From the NCBI RefSeq assembly GCF_001672895.1, contig NZ_LZKP01000222.1, positions 1 through 45,462 on the forward strand: a stretch of DNA of 45,462 nucleotides, read 5' to 3'. How positions within the stretch are numbered: the stretch's first letter is position 1; the number at the start of each line of letters is the position of its first letter. The DNA comes from Mycobacterium sp. E740. GTDB taxonomy: Bacteria; Actinomycetota; Actinomycetes; Mycobacteriales; Mycobacteriaceae. Below the pieces are notes generated by a model. That model ran no database searches. It was not told where the DNA came from and worked only from the letters and a program-made list of their open reading frames with translations. Below, in pieces: positions 24,187-33,224 of the stretch. The translations under genes were made by a program, and so were the position numbers.

Positions 24187-24195
24187 ACCTAATAG
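24167..24195 (+). promoter_or_regulatory. Putative dnaK operon promoter
   Basis: TTGAGT (24167-24172), a 17-base spacer and TAATAG (24190-24195) form a plausible SigA-type promoter embedded in HAIR 2. A separate TTGACA at 24138-24143 lies between the HAIRs, but I find no matching -10 for it. Confidence 0.45.
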
Positions 24196-24217
24196 GGACT
24201 ATCCAGGAGGAACAACT

Positions 24218-26086
24218 ATGGCTCGTGCGGTCGGAATCGACCTCGGGACCACCAACTCCGTCGTCGCGGTACTGGAGGGTGGCGATCCCGTCGTGGTCGC
24301 AAACTCCGAGGGCTCCCGCACCACGCCGTCCGTCGTCGCGTTCGCGCGCAACGGGGAGGTGCTGGTCGGCCAGCCCGCCAAGAACCAGGCGGTGACCAAC
24401 GTCGACCGGACCATCCGTTCGGTCAAGCGGCACATGGGCACCGACTGGTCCGTCGAGATCGACGGCAAGAAGTACACCGCGCAGGAGATCAGCGCCCGTA
24501 CGCTGCAGAAGCTCAAGCGCGACGCCGAGAGCTACCTCGGTGAGGACATCACCGACGCGGTCATCACCGTGCCGGCCTACTTCAACGACGCCCAGCGTCA
24601 GGCCACCAAGGAAGCCGGCCAGATCGCCGGCCTCAACGTGCTGCGCATCGTCAACGAGCCGACCGCGGCCGCCCTGGCCTACGGCTTGGACAAGGGCGAG
24701 AAGGAACAGACGATCCTGGTCTTCGACCTCGGCGGCGGCACGTTCGACGTCTCGCTGCTCGAGATCGGCGAGGGCGTCGTCGAGGTGCGTGCCACCTCAG
24801 GTGACAACCACCTCGGTGGCGACGACTGGGACGACCGGATCGTCGAGTGGCTGGTCGACAAGTTCAAGGGCACCTCAGGCATCGACCTGACCAAGGACAA
24901 GATGGCGATGCAGCGGCTTCGTGAGGCCGCCGAGAAGGCCAAGATCGAGCTGAGCTCCAGCCAGAGCACGTCGATCAACCTGCCCTACATCACCGTCGAC
25001 GCGGACAAGAACCCGCTGTTCCTCGACGAGCAGCTGACGCGCGCAGAGTTCCAGCGCATCACCCAGGATCTGCTGGACCGCACACGCCAGCCGTTCCAGC
25101 AGGTGGTCAAGGACGCCGGCATCTCGGTGTCCGACATCGACCACGTGGTGCTGGTCGGCGGCTCGACGCGGATGCCCGCGGTCACCGAGTTGGTCAAGGA
25201 GATGACCGGCGGCAAGGAGCCGAACAAGGGCGTCAACCCCGACGAGGTCGTCGCGGTCGGAGCGGCGCTGCAGGCCGGCGTGCTCAAGGGTGAGGTGAAA
25301 GACGTTCTGCTGCTTGACGTCACGCCGCTGTCCCTCGGTATCGAGACCAAGGGTGGCGTGATGACCAAGCTGATCGAGCGCAACACAACGATCCCGACCA
25401 AGCGCTCGGAGACGTTCACCACCGCCGACGACAACCAGCCGTCGGTGCAGATCCAGGTGTATCAGGGTGAGCGTGAGATCGCCGCGCACAACAAGCTGCT
25501 CGGCAGCTTCGAGCTGACCGGTATCCCGCCGGCTCCGCGGGGTGTCCCGCAGATCGAGGTGACGTTCGACATCGACGCCAACGGCATCGTGCACGTCACC
25601 GCGAAGGACAAGGGCACCGGCAAGGAGAACACGATCCGCATCCAGGAGGGCTCCGGCCTGTCCAAGGAAGAGATCGACCGGATGATCAAGGACGCCGAGG
25701 CGCACGCCGAGGAGGACCGGAAGCGGCGCGAGGAGGCCGACGTCCGCAACCAGGCCGAGTCGCTGGTCTACCAGACGGAGAAGTTCGTCTCCGATCAGCG
25801 CGGCGCCGAGGGCGGTTCGAAGGTTCCCGAGGAGACGCTGAGCAAGGTGGACTCCGCGATCGCCGATGCCAAGAGGGCGCTGGAAGGCACCGACATCGGT
25901 GAGATCAAGTCGGCGATGGAGAAGTTGGGCGTCGAGTCGCAGGCTCTCGGCCAGGCCATCTACGAGGCCACTCAGGCCGAGCAGGCGGCCGGCGGCGGCG
26001 CGGATGCCGGTGCGCCGGCGGACGACAACGTCGTGGACGCCGAGGTCGTCGACGACGACTCCGACAGCGGCAAGGAGAACAAGTGA
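24218..26086 (+). CDS. dnaK: DnaK chaperone (Hsp70)
   Basis: This is the ATP-dependent chaperone that works with GrpE and DnaJ, and the known co-repressor partner of HspR. The product has 622 residues. It opens [14 protein letters not shown] (phosphate 1), with [11 protein letters not shown] (phosphate 2), [12 protein letters not shown] (adenosine motif), the interdomain linker [11 protein letters not shown], a beta-sandwich substrate domain, and an acidic Gly/Ala/Asp lid tail ending [17 protein letters not shown] (24205-24210) lies 7 bases before ATG 24218 and decides the start; the frame is open further upstream through the HAIR sites. Its last codons overlap the grpE GTG start (GTGA). Confidence 0.99.
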   Translation: MARAVGIDLGTTNSVVAVLEGGDPVVVANSEGSRTTPSVVAFARNGEVLVGQPAKNQAVTNVDRTIRSVKRHMGTDWSVEIDGKKYTAQEISARTLQKLKRDAESYLGEDITDAVITVPAYFNDAQRQATKEAGQIAGLNVLRIVNEPTAAALAYGLDKGEKEQTILVFDLGGGTFDVSLLEIGEGVVEVRATSGDNHLGGDDWDDRIVEWLVDKFKGTSGIDLTKDKMAMQRLREAAEKAKIELSSSQSTSINLPYITVDADKNPLFLDEQLTRAEFQRITQDLLDRTRQPFQQVVKDAGISVSDIDHVVLVGGSTRMPAVTELVKEMTGGKEPNKGVNPDEVVAVGAALQAGVLKGEVKDVLLLDVTPLSLGIETKGGVMTKLIERNTTIPTKRSETFTTADDNQPSVQIQVYQGEREIAAHNKLLGSFELTGIPPAPRGVPQIEVTFDIDANGIVHVTAKDKGTGKENTIRIQEGSGLSKEEIDRMIKDAEAHAEEDRKRREEADVRNQAESLVYQTEKFVSDQRGAEGGSKVPEETLSKVDSAIADAKRALEGTDIGEIKSAMEKLGVESQALGQAIYEATQAEQAAGGGADAGAPADDNVVDAEVVDDDSDSGKENK

Positions 26087-26697
26087 CGGGAAACGATCCG
26101 CACGAGCCGGTGACGGTCACCGACAAACGGCGCGTCGATCCGGTCACCGGTGAAGTGAGAGAAGCAGGTTCCGGACCGGCCCCCTCGGGGCCGGCACCGG
26201 GCGACGCCGCAGCGCAGGGCGCGGAGGCCGACAAGGCCTCCGAACTGCTCGCCGATCTGCAGCGTGTGCAGGCCGATTTCACGAACTACCGCAAGCGGGC
26301 GCTGCGCGATCAGCAGTTGGCGGCCGACCGGGCCAAGGCCTCGGTGATCTCGCAGCTGCTGCCGATCCTCGACGACCTCGACCGCGCCCGGACCCACGGT
26401 GACCTCGAGGGCGGACCGTTCAAGGCGATGGCCGACAAGCTGGTCAGCGTGCTCGAGGGCCTGGGCCTTTCGGCCTTCGGCGTCGAGGGCGACGAGTTCG
26501 ACCCTGAGCTGCACGAAGCGGTGCAGCACGAGGGTGAGGGCACGCATCCCGTGCTCGGCACCGTGATGCGACGCGGTTACAAGGTGGGCGAGCAGGTCGT
26601 GCGCCACGCCATGGTCGGTGTGGTCGACACGGTGCCCGGCGCGGGCGATAACGCCGGCGCGGCGGGTGCTCAACCCGCAGAATCAAACGACGATTGA
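26083..26697 (+). CDS. grpE: GrpE nucleotide-exchange factor
   Basis: GrpE releases ADP from DnaK. The product has 204 residues. A charged, Pro-rich N-terminus (about 1-45) is followed by a long coiled-coil helix ([20 protein letters not shown], then KRALRDQQ), the four-helix region, and the C-terminal beta-wing with [19 protein letters not shown] and [19 protein letters not shown], the classic GrpE signature. The start is GTG 26083, overlapping the dnaK stop by four bases, so the two are translationally coupled. Confidence 0.97.
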   Translation: MTGNDPHEPVTVTDKRRVDPVTGEVREAGSGPAPSGPAPGDAAAQGAEADKASELLADLQRVQADFTNYRKRALRDQQLAADRAKASVISQLLPILDDLDRARTHGDLEGGPFKAMADKLVSVLEGLGLSAFGVEGDEFDPELHEAVQHEGEGTHPVLGTVMRRGYKVGEQVVRHAMVGVVDTVPGAGDNAGAAGAQPAESNDD

Positions 26698-26720
26698 CCG
26701 AGGTGAGGAGGTGACGCGGT

Positions 26721-27902
26721 ATGGCCCAGCGTGAATGGGTCGAGAAGGACTTCTACAAGGTGCTCGGCGTCTCCTCCGATGCCGACGAGAAGGAGATCAA
26801 GCGGGCGGCCCGCAAGATCCTCGCCGACAACCACCCGGACCGGAACCCGGGCAACACCGAGGCCGAGGAGACCTACAAGGCCGCATCCGAGGCCAAAGAG
26901 GTGCTCACCGATCCGGCCAAGCGCAAAGAGTACGACGAGACCCGGCGGTTGTTCGCCAACGGCGGTTTCGGCCGCGGCCGGTTCGGCGGCGGTGGCGGTG
27001 GTTTCGGTGGCTTCGGCGGTGCCGATGGCGGCGACTTCAACCTGAACGACCTGTTCGACGCGGCCGGTCAGACCGGCGGCGCCAACATCGGCGACCTCTT
27101 CGGTGGGCTCTTCGGGCGCGGTGCTCAGCAGCCGCGGCCCAGCAGACCCCGCCGCGGCAACGACCTCGAGACCGAGGCCGAGCTGTCGTTCCTCGAGGCC
27201 ACCAAGGGCGTGGCGATGCCGTTGCGGCTCACCAGTCCCGCGCCGTGCACGAACTGTCACGGCAGCGGGGCGCGCCCGGGCACCAGCCCGAAGGTCTGCC
27301 CGAGCTGCAACGGGTCCGGCGTGATCAACCGCAACCAGGGCGCGTTCGGGTTCTCCGAGCCGTGCACCGAATGCCGCGGCAGCGGGTCGATCATCGAACA
27401 CCCGTGCCAGGAGTGCAAAGGCACAGGCGTGACGACTCGCACCCGCACGATCAACGTCCGGATTCCGCCGGGCGTCGAAGACGGCCAGCGGATTCGGTTG
27501 GCGGGCCAGGGCGAAGCGGGTCTGCGCGGAGCACCGTCGGGCGACCTGTACGTGACCGTCCATGTGCGGCCGGACAGGGTGTTCGGTCGCGACGGCGACG
27601 ACCTGACCGTCACCATTCCCGTCAGCTTCCACGAATTGGCTTTGGGGACAACGCTTTCGGTGCCGACGCTGGAAGGCAAGGTGGGCGTTCGGGTGCCGAA
27701 GGGCACGTCGGACGGACGCATCCTGCGGGTGCGCGGACGGGGTGTGCCGAAACGCTCGGGCGGACACGGGGATCTGCTGGTGACCGTCAAGGTGGCGGTG
27801 CCGCCGAACCTCGAGGGAGAGGCCGCCGAGGCGCTGGAGGCCTACGCGAAGGCGGAGCGGGCCAGCGGGTTCGATCCGCGGGCCGGATGGGCGGGTGCGT
27901 GA
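26721..27902 (+). CDS. dnaJ1: DnaJ1 co-chaperone
   Basis: DnaJ is the J-domain partner that stimulates DnaK ATPase. The product has 393 residues. The J domain occupies about 10-75, with HPD in DNHPDRNPG. A Gly/Phe-rich linker (about 80-130) follows, then the zinc-finger region with four Cys motifs (CTNCHGSG, CPSCNGSG, CTECRGSG, CQECKGTG), and the C-terminal beta-sandwich domains. This is a full type I DnaJ. GAGGTGAGGAGG precedes the ATG. The stop overlaps the hspR start as TGATG. The position in the dnaK operon identifies it as DnaJ1 rather than the second mycobacterial DnaJ2. Confidence 0.97.
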   Translation: MAQREWVEKDFYKVLGVSSDADEKEIKRAARKILADNHPDRNPGNTEAEETYKAASEAKEVLTDPAKRKEYDETRRLFANGGFGRGRFGGGGGGFGGFGGADGGDFNLNDLFDAAGQTGGANIGDLFGGLFGRGAQQPRPSRPRRGNDLETEAELSFLEATKGVAMPLRLTSPAPCTNCHGSGARPGTSPKVCPSCNGSGVINRNQGAFGFSEPCTECRGSGSIIEHPCQECKGTGVTTRTRTINVRIPPGVEDGQRIRLAGQGEAGLRGAPSGDLYVTVHVRPDRVFGRDGDDLTVTIPVSFHELALGTTLSVPTLEGKVGVRVPKGTSDGRILRVRGRGVPKRSGGHGDLLVTVKVAVPPNLEGEAAEALEAYAKAERASGFDPRAGWAGA

Positions 27903-28288
27903 TGGCCGCGAAACGGTCGAACGATGAGGCCCGCACCTTTTTGATCTCCGTCGCCGCCGAGTTGGCGGGCATGCACGCGCAGACACTGCGGACTTATGAC
28001 CGGCTGGGGCTGGTGCGCCCGCAACGTACTTCGGGCGGAGGTAGGCGCTACTCGCAGCACGACGTCGACCTGCTGCGTGAAGTGCAGCGGCTCAGCCAGG
28101 ACGAAGGCGTCAACCTCGCGGGCATCAAGCGCATCATCGAGCTGACGAACCAGGTGGAGGCGCTTCAGGCGAGGGTGCGGGAGCTGACCGACGAGGTCGA
28201 CTCGCTGCGCGGGGCTCAGCGCCGTGATCTCGCGGTGCTGCCGAAGAGCACGGCAGTCGTGGTGTGGCAACCGCGAAGTAAACGTTAA
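27902..28288 (+). CDS. hspR: HspR, MerR-family heat-shock repressor
   Basis: HspR represses the dnaK operon, clpB and other heat-shock genes by binding HAIR sites. The product has 128 residues, near the M. tuberculosis length of 126. The MerR-type winged helix is seen as FLISVAAELAGMHAQTLRTY, DRLGLVRPQRTSGGGRRYS and HDVDLLREVQRLSQDEGVNL, followed by a coiled-coil with EALQARVRELTDEVDSLR. ATG 27902 overlaps the dnaJ1 stop. The gene ends in TTAA shared with the convergent epimerase-like gene. The HAIR sites before dnaK and clpB make an autoregulatory loop visible in this window. Confidence 0.96.
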   Translation: MAAKRSNDEARTFLISVAAELAGMHAQTLRTYDRLGLVRPQRTSGGGRRYSQHDVDLLREVQRLSQDEGVNLAGIKRIIELTNQVEALQARVRELTDEVDSLRGAQRRDLAVLPKSTAVVVWQPRSKR

Positions 28289-29187
28289 GCGACCCTGATC
28301 GAGAACCGAGCGGTCTCCGGCTTGCCGGGGGCCGCTTTTCGGTAGCCGCCCCGCCGCAGCGCGTCGGTGGGTGCGGCCATCGGCTCGATCGCGATCAGGT
28401 CGTCGTTGGTCGGTGCGAAGAGTTGCGCTGCGGGATAACCAGTTTCGAACGTCACGTCGATGCGGTGCGCACCGCCGGTCACGGTGAACACGGCGCCGTC
28501 GGGGACCTCGTCGAAGCCGTCGTCGTATGCGGTGGTTCCCAGTTGCTCGGTCTTGTCCGGCCACGGCGCGTGCGCGCCGGTCGGAATGCCGTTGTCGTCG
28601 ACGGGTAGGTGGCGCATCGTCGGGCTGCTCAGCGTCCACTCCTCGCGGGAGACACCGGGCAGCTTCAGATACGGGTGATATCCGAAGCACAGCGGTACGG
28701 ACGACGACGCGGCGGGCGTGACGGTGGTCTCGACGGTGAGCGTTTGCTCGTCGAGCGTCACGCGCTGGGTCAGCAGGTGCGGAAACGGGAACGACACGAG
28801 CAGTCGGGGATCGGCACCGTAGTCGAGCACGGCGGTCAGGCTGTTTGCGGTCCGCTCGCTGACCTCCCAGCCGGGGTAGGCCGCGAGCACGCCGTGCATC
28901 GGTGTGCCGTGTTCGTCGGGGCGCACGCCGTTGGTCCCGGGTTTCACGGTGACGACGGCGCCGTCGACCTCATAGGTGTTCGCGCTCAACCGGTTCGCCC
29001 ACGGGTAGAGGATCGGGATGCCCATCGTCTTTCCGTTGTTGACGTAGGCGGCCAGCCCGCGACGCTGGCCGAGGAACTCCTCGCCGCCGTCGGCAAGCGA
29101 GACGCCCACCATGCCGGCGGCCGGAACGAAGGACGCGGTCAGCGACGACGACGGATCCGCCAGCGTGACGGTCTCGAGGTCGTCCAT
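28285..29187 (-). CDS. Aldose 1-epimerase family protein
   Basis: The 300-residue product has the galactose-mutarotase-like beta-sandwich pattern: an N-terminal VPAAGMVGVSLADGGEEFLG, GIPILYPWANRL, HGTPMHGVLAAYPGW (catalytic His region), FGYHPYLKLPG (second conserved His) and FAPTNDDLIAIEPMAAPTDA, containing the catalytic Glu. By family it interconverts anomers of aldoses or sugar phosphates. ATG 29187 is chosen as the first good start; a preceding in-frame GTG and a 22-residue upstream extension are possible. It converges on hspR with a 4-bp stop overlap and follows the flavohaemoglobin gene by 25 bp. Confidence 0.88.
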   Translation of the reverse strand: MDDLETVTLADPSSSLTASFVPAAGMVGVSLADGGEEFLGQRRGLAAYVNNGKTMGIPILYPWANRLSANTYEVDGAVVTVKPGTNGVRPDEHGTPMHGVLAAYPGWEVSERTANSLTAVLDYGADPRLLVSFPFPHLLTQRVTLDEQTLTVETTVTPAASSSVPLCFGYHPYLKLPGVSREEWTLSSPTMRHLPVDDNGIPTGAHAPWPDKTEQLGTTAYDDGFDEVPDGAVFTVTGGAHRIDVTFETGYPAAQLFAPTNDDLIAIEPMAAPTDALRRGGYRKAAPGKPETARFSIRVA

Positions 29188-29212
29188 CACACGATCGTGC
29201 CACGCCGCGCGC

Positions 29213-30376
29213 TCAGGGCGGTGGATCGTGCTGAATACGTTCGGCGGGCGCACCTTTGGCGATCAGCGCGGCTTTCGTCACCGCGACCATCTCCGGGCCG
29301 CCGCAGATCAGGATCTGCCGATCGCCCCAGTTCCCGTAGCGAGTCACGACGTCGGCCAATCTGCCGGTCTGTCGCACATGCAGGCCGCGTGGCGGCCGGA
29401 CGTCGGGATAGTCGGCCGCCCAGGGCGGGTCGGTGTTGAACTCCGAGACCGGCGTGACCGACAGCCACGGGTTCTGCGCGGCGATCTGCCACAGCGTGCG
29501 CAGATCGTAGAGGTCGCACGGGTAGCGGCCGCCGAAGAACAGATGCACCCGCGGGTTCACGGCCCAGCGGGCGAGGTCCATGATCAGCGTCCGCAGCGGC
29601 GCCAGGCCGGTGCTGCCCGCGACCATCAACACGTCACCCTCTTCGCGGTCGACGTGCAAGTTGCCGTGCGGGTGCGACAGCCGCCAACGGTCGCCGACGC
29701 GTGTTTCGCCGACGATCGCGGTGCTCACCATCCCGCCGGTCACCGAGCGGACATGGAACTCGATGTGGCCGGCGTCGTCGGCCGGGATCGACGGGCTCAG
29801 ATAACGCCACCGGCGCGGCCACTGCGGAACCTGCACGGTGACGTACTGCCCGGGGTAGTAGAACAGCGGCCGGTCCAACTGCAACCGCACGACGGAGACG
29901 TCCCGGGTGGCGCGGATGTGCTCGATCACCGTCCCGTCGCAGAACGGCGGGCCCTGTTCGGCGTCCGCGGCGCCCCGCATCACCCCGACCATCAACGCGA
30001 CGGCGTCCCGGGCAGTCCCGGCAAGCCGGTCATCCCAGCGGTCGGTCAGATGACGGCGGAAGCTGCTGTACAGCGCGGTCTGCAAGCTGTCGTAATGACG
30101 TTGTGCCACACCGTATTTGCGATGGTCGCGACCGAGTTGGGCGAGGAACGCGACCGGCTCCTCGGCCCGCCGGGCGGCGAGTTCGCCCAGCACCCAGCTG
30201 ACGGCCCGCGCGAAGCGGTGCCGCTGGGCCTGCATGTCTGGCGGAAACAGGTCGCGCGCTGAGGTGTCGATCGCGAACCAGTGGGTGTAGAAGCGCCGGA
30301 CCAGCTCGTCGTCGCCGAGCGCGGGATCGACCGCGTCGCGCAGCGTTCGCAGCGCGTCACGGTCGTCGAGTCCCAC
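29213..30376 (-). CDS. Type II flavohaemoglobin-like protein (Rv0385 orthologue)
   Basis: The 387-residue product fuses an N-terminal globin (about 1-135) with an FAD/NAD(P)-binding ferredoxin-reductase module. Probable proximal His85 lies in GRDHRKYGV, and Tyr30 is at the B10-like position. The FAD motif is RWRYLSPS, close to RxYS; the nicotinamide motif is AGSTGLAPLRTL and the C-terminal motif is ICGGPEMV. M. tuberculosis Rv0385, about 390 aa, has the same layout and has been described as an unconventional flavohaemoglobin that lacks classical NO-dioxygenase features. The start is GTG 30376, 16 bases after the upstream membrane-protein gene. Likely roles are redox or electron-transfer chemistry in the cytosol. 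Confidence 0.87.
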   Translation of the reverse strand: MGLDDRDALRTLRDAVDPALGDDELVRRFYTHWFAIDTSARDLFPPDMQAQRHRFARAVSWVLGELAARRAEEPVAFLAQLGRDHRKYGVAQRHYDSLQTALYSSFRRHLTDRWDDRLAGTARDAVALMVGVMRGAADAEQGPPFCDGTVIEHIRATRDVSVVRLQLDRPLFYYPGQYVTVQVPQWPRRWRYLSPSIPADDAGHIEFHVRSVTGGMVSTAIVGETRVGDRWRLSHPHGNLHVDREEGDVLMVAGSTGLAPLRTLIMDLARWAVNPRVHLFFGGRYPCDLYDLRTLWQIAAQNPWLSVTPVSEFNTDPPWAADYPDVRPPRGLHVRQTGRLADVVTRYGNWGDRQILICGGPEMVAVTKAALIAKGAPAERIQHDPPP

Positions 30377-30392
30377 GCCGCCCCAGTGTAAG

Positions 30393-31424
30393 TCAGGTGG
30401 CCGCCGGAGCCGGGTCGTCCGCTCGCGTCCGGTGCCCGCGAAGTGCCGCGACGACGATCAGCGCCGCGCCGAACGCGGCCCAGCACGTCAGCACGATGAC
30501 AGGCACCGCGCCGCCGGCACCGTCGAAGAAGGCTGCGGACCGCAGCAGGGTGGCATTGGCGCCCTGCGGAAGGAACTGCCCGAACTGGCCCCAGCCGCTC
30601 GGCAGCAACTCCGGGGCGCTGCTCAGGCCAGACAACGGGTTTCCGACGAGCAGGGCCGTCACCGCGCCGAGCGCCAGCCCCACCCGGCCGAACAACGACC
30701 CGAGGCCCAGCAGGGTCAGCCCCGTGGCCAGGATGCCGAGCGTCAACGCGCCCGTGACGCCCCAGAAGTTCGCGTCGATCGAACCGAGCACCCAACGCAA
30801 CAGCGCGGCGATCGACATGCCGGCCACGGCCGAGAAGACCACTGCGGTGGTGAACCGTGTCCACACCTCCCGCTTGAACGCGAAGAGCAGCGCCACCGCG
30901 GGCAGCAGCCCGGCGAGCGTGATGGGCAGCGCCGACGCCGCCAGCCCGGCGCCACGCGGATCGTCGACGGTCGGTGGCGCCAAATCTTCGACGCGCAGTT
31001 GCGCCCCGCTCTGCGCGGCGATGCCGTTGCCGATCTGCGTCAGCATCTGGGCGATCATCGGGCTGCCGCCGGTGGCCACCAGCAGCGTCGGCCCGTCGGG
31101 CCCGAAAGCGATGCCGCCGTAGACGTCGCGGTTGCGGATCGCGTCGCGCAGAGCGGTCTCGCCGGGGTAGTAGGTGACTGAGAAAGCTCCGGGCGAGTGC
31201 TGCTCCAGCGTCGCCGCGACTTGACCGCCCGCAGCTTGCGGACCCGCTGCGCCGATCGGCACGTCGTGCGGCGCGGTGCGTGCCGCGGGCAGCGCGAAGG
31301 CCAGCGCCACGATCGCGATCACGACCGTGAGCACGACGACAACACCGGTCGCGCGGACCGCGGCCGGCTGCTCGTGAGCAGGTGAGGAGTGATGGGTGGG
31401 CCCGGCGGCCGTTTCGGTGGACAT
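30393..31424 (-). CDS. ABC-2/YhgE-Pip-like membrane protein
   Basis: The 343-residue product has one N-terminal membrane helix (VVVVLTVVIAIVALAFALP), an extracytoplasmic region of about 130 residues (with YYPGETALRDAIRNRDVYGG), then about five more helices (LPITLAGLLPAVALLFAF, TGALTLGILATGLTLLGLGS and others). This resembles the ABC-2 permease / YhgE-Pip class used in export; no ATPase partner is nearby. ATG 31424 is preferred over ATG 31442 because AAAAAGGTG lies at good distance before it. It is divergent from a TetR regulator across 97 bp that contains a perfect palindrome, so it is the probable target of that regulator. Confidence 0.75.
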   Translation of the reverse strand: MSTETAAGPTHHSSPAHEQPAAVRATGVVVVLTVVIAIVALAFALPAARTAPHDVPIGAAGPQAAGGQVAATLEQHSPGAFSVTYYPGETALRDAIRNRDVYGGIAFGPDGPTLLVATGGSPMIAQMLTQIGNGIAAQSGAQLRVEDLAPPTVDDPRGAGLAASALPITLAGLLPAVALLFAFKREVWTRFTTAVVFSAVAGMSIAALLRWVLGSIDANFWGVTGALTLGILATGLTLLGLGSLFGRVGLALGAVTALLVGNPLSGLSSAPELLPSGWGQFGQFLPQGANATLLRSAAFFDGAGGAVPVIVLTCWAAFGAALIVVAALRGHRTRADDPAPAAT

Positions 31425-31486
31425 GGCGGACACCTTTTTCATTCGACGTTGAATTACCTGATCGTAGCGTAACTCGGCGCCGTCGA

Positions 31487-31508
31487 CATTTCAACACCCA
31501 TTGAAATG
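31487..31508. promoter_or_regulatory. Palindromic operator for the divergent TetR regulator
   Basis: CATTTCAA (31487-31494), 6 bases, TTGAAATG (31501-31508) is a perfect 8-bp-arm inverted repeat, 14 bases before the TetR start. Size and position fit a TetR-family operator controlling both divergent genes. Confidence 0.65.
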
Positions 31509-31521
31509 ATAGCATCGTCTG

Positions 31522-32163
31522 ATGGCTTCACCAGGCAAAACAGCGCGGCGTCGCGGACGTCGTCAAGGTGAACCGGTGTCTCGGGACGCCGTGCTGGCCG
31601 CCGCTCGCAAGCGGTTCGGCGCCGAGGGCTACGAGAAGACCACGCTGCGCGCGATCGCGCGGGACGCCCACGTCGACCCGTCGATGGTGCTGTACCTGTT
31701 CGGCTCCAAGGCCGACCTCTTCCGCGAGTCGCTGAGCCTGATCGTCGACCCGGCGGAGCTGGCATCGGCCGTCGCCGGCGCGTCGGACGACGAGCCCGAC
31801 ATCGGCACCCGGATGGTGCGGGCCTATCTGCGAATCTGGCAGTCCCCGGAGTCGGGCCCGACGATGGTGGCGATGCTGCAGTCGGCCACGTCGAATCCCG
31901 ACGCGCACGAGGCGTTTCGCGGGTTCATGCAGAACTACGTGTTGACCGCGGTGTCCGGTGAGCTCGGCGGCGGGCAGCAGGCCCGGCTGCGCGCACTGTT
32001 GGCTGCCGGCCAACTCGTCGGCACCGCGGTGCTGCGCTTCGTCATGAGGATCGAGCCGCTGGCAACGCTGCCCGACGACGACCTCGTGCGGCTGCTGGCG
32101 CCGACGGTGACGCGATACCTGACCGCTGAGGCCGCCGAGCTCGGTCTGCCGGCCGCCGATTAG
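31522..32163 (+). CDS. TetR-family transcriptional regulator
   Basis: The 213-residue product has a basic N-terminus, then the TetR helix-turn-helix (SRDAVLAAARKRFGAEGYEK, TTLRAIARDAHVDPSMVLYL, FGSKADLF), and a helical ligand-binding domain ending in a TetR_C-like region. It is divergent from the ABC-2-like membrane protein and likely represses it and itself through the palindrome at 31487-31508; the ligand is unknown. It ends directly against the convergent GAP-family gene (TAGCTA, no gap). Confidence 0.92.
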   Translation: MASPGKTARRRGRRQGEPVSRDAVLAAARKRFGAEGYEKTTLRAIARDAHVDPSMVLYLFGSKADLFRESLSLIVDPAELASAVAGASDDEPDIGTRMVRAYLRIWQSPESGPTMVAMLQSATSNPDAHEAFRGFMQNYVLTAVSGELGGGQQARLRALLAAGQLVGTAVLRFVMRIEPLATLPDDDLVRLLAPTVTRYLTAEAAELGLPAAD

Positions 32164-32814
32164 CTACAGGCCGTGAATTCCCTTGTACAGCACCAACAAT
32201 CCGATGACCACCAGGATGGCCGCGACCAGGGCGGCATGCTGGCGCTCCGTCCAGTCCTTGAGCCGCGCCAGCGGATCGTCGAGACGGTCGCCGGATACGG
32301 CGTAAGCCAGTATCGGCGCCGCCACCGTCGACCCGGCCGCGACGACGAACCACGCCACGGCGACCCAGTCGTCGCGCGAACCGCCGCCGGCCGTGCCGAT
32401 CGCCAAACCCGCCGCGGCGCAGATGAACAGGACCTTCGGGTTGACGACGGTCAGCGCCATCGCGGCGCCGCCGGCGCGAACCGGGGTCAACTTGCTCAGG
32501 CTCTGCATCCAGCGAGGCGTGTGCGCCGACTGCTTGCGGGTGAACCAGCGGTACAAGCCCAACACGATCAGCGCCGCGCCGACCACGACGCGCAACCAGG
32601 ACGCCCATCCGGGCGGCCGGTCCCCGCGCCCGCCCAGCAGGCCGGACACCTGCAGGAAGACGGTCGTCAGCACAGCTAGGCCGATCAACCAGCCGGCCAG
32701 GAACGCCAGGCCGGTCGGCCGAGGTCGCGGAGTGTGTAGCACGAGCACCGCGGGGATGATCGACAGCGGCGACAGCGCGATCACCAGCGCCAGCGGTATC
32801 AGCTCGGTCAGCAC
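32164..32814 (-). CDS. GAP/SfLAP-family (lipid-addressing-like) membrane protein
   Basis: The 216-residue product has about six membrane helices. The first is LIPLALVIALSPLSIIPAVL, and then come GLAFLAGWLIGLAVLTTVFL and WLRVVVGAALIVLGLYRWF, a short cytoplasmic loop with RWMQSLSKLTPVRAG, ALTVVNPKVLFICAAAGLA and two more. The pattern and the Asn-Pro-Lys motif fit the mycobacterial GAP / sulfolipid-addressing family, implicated in moving surface glycolipids; a LysE-like exporter is the alternative. The start is GTG 32814, overlapping the stop of the small secreted-protein gene (TAGTG), so the two are coupled. No obvious glycolipid cluster adjoins it. Confidence 0.72.
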   Translation of the reverse strand: MLTELIPLALVIALSPLSIIPAVLVLHTPRPRPTGLAFLAGWLIGLAVLTTVFLQVSGLLGGRGDRPPGWASWLRVVVGAALIVLGLYRWFTRKQSAHTPRWMQSLSKLTPVRAGGAAMALTVVNPKVLFICAAAGLAIGTAGGGSRDDWVAVAWFVVAAGSTVAAPILAYAVSGDRLDDPLARLKDWTERQHAALVAAILVVIGLLVLYKGIHGL

Positions 32815-33224
32815 TATGCGGCTTGCGTCGGGTGGTACTGGCAGGCCTTCCAGTCGCTGCCTTCCCGCAGGAAGTCGACGTCGAAGGTCTTGGCATCGGG
32901 CTGGTTGGCCGCGGCGAACCGCACCGTCGCGACGGCCGAGGCCGCCGGCTGGCCGGCCAGGGTGACCGAGTCGACCGAGATCCGGGTCGGCCCGTCGGCC
33001 TGTCGGCTCGCGTACCAGCTCTTCTCGAAATCCGCCGCACGGCGCATGGCGGTGCAGACATGCTCGGCGAAGGAGGTGAAGTCTGAGCGGTTGTACGAGC
33101 CGTTCATCACCTCGAGGACGGTGCGGACCTGGTCGGCGTCGCCTGCCGCATTTGCCGGTGCGACCGCCGTCCAGGGGATTGTCGTGCTCACCGCGAAGGT
33201 GGTGAGAGCGACGAGTCGACGCAT
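32814..33224 (-). CDS. Small secreted NTF2-like/Rv0361-type protein
   Basis: The 136-residue product carries a signal peptide (MRRLVALTTFAVSTTIPWTA then VAPANA, cleavage after Ala-Asn-Ala). The mature part of about 110 residues has the pattern helix-helix-strands: VRTVLEVMNGSYNRSDFTSF, HVCTAM, RISVDSVTLAGQPAASAVAT, and an end DWKACQYHP. The same layout, with a CGTK Cys and a WKICQ end, appears in the Rv0361-like protein at the right edge, suggesting a shared fold with a disulfide between the two Cys (inference). The function is unknown. It is divergent from clpB, and the HAIR lies between them. Confidence 0.7.
   Translation of the reverse strand: MRRLVALTTFAVSTTIPWTAVAPANAAGDADQVRTVLEVMNGSYNRSDFTSFAEHVCTAMRRAADFEKSWYASRQADGPTRISVDSVTLAGQPAASAVATVRFAAANQPDAKTFDVDFLREGSDWKACQYHPTQAA

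Noticed and set aside
24116..24217. Longer dnaK start at 24116
   Set aside because: The extra 34 codons cover the HAIR operators and the promoter; AGGAGG before 24218 and the DnaK N-terminus fix the start.
26735..27901. Plus-strand open frame continuing upstream of hspR through dnaJ1
   Set aside because: It is the out-of-frame shadow of dnaJ1; the real hspR starts at ATG 27902, where MerR-type homology begins.
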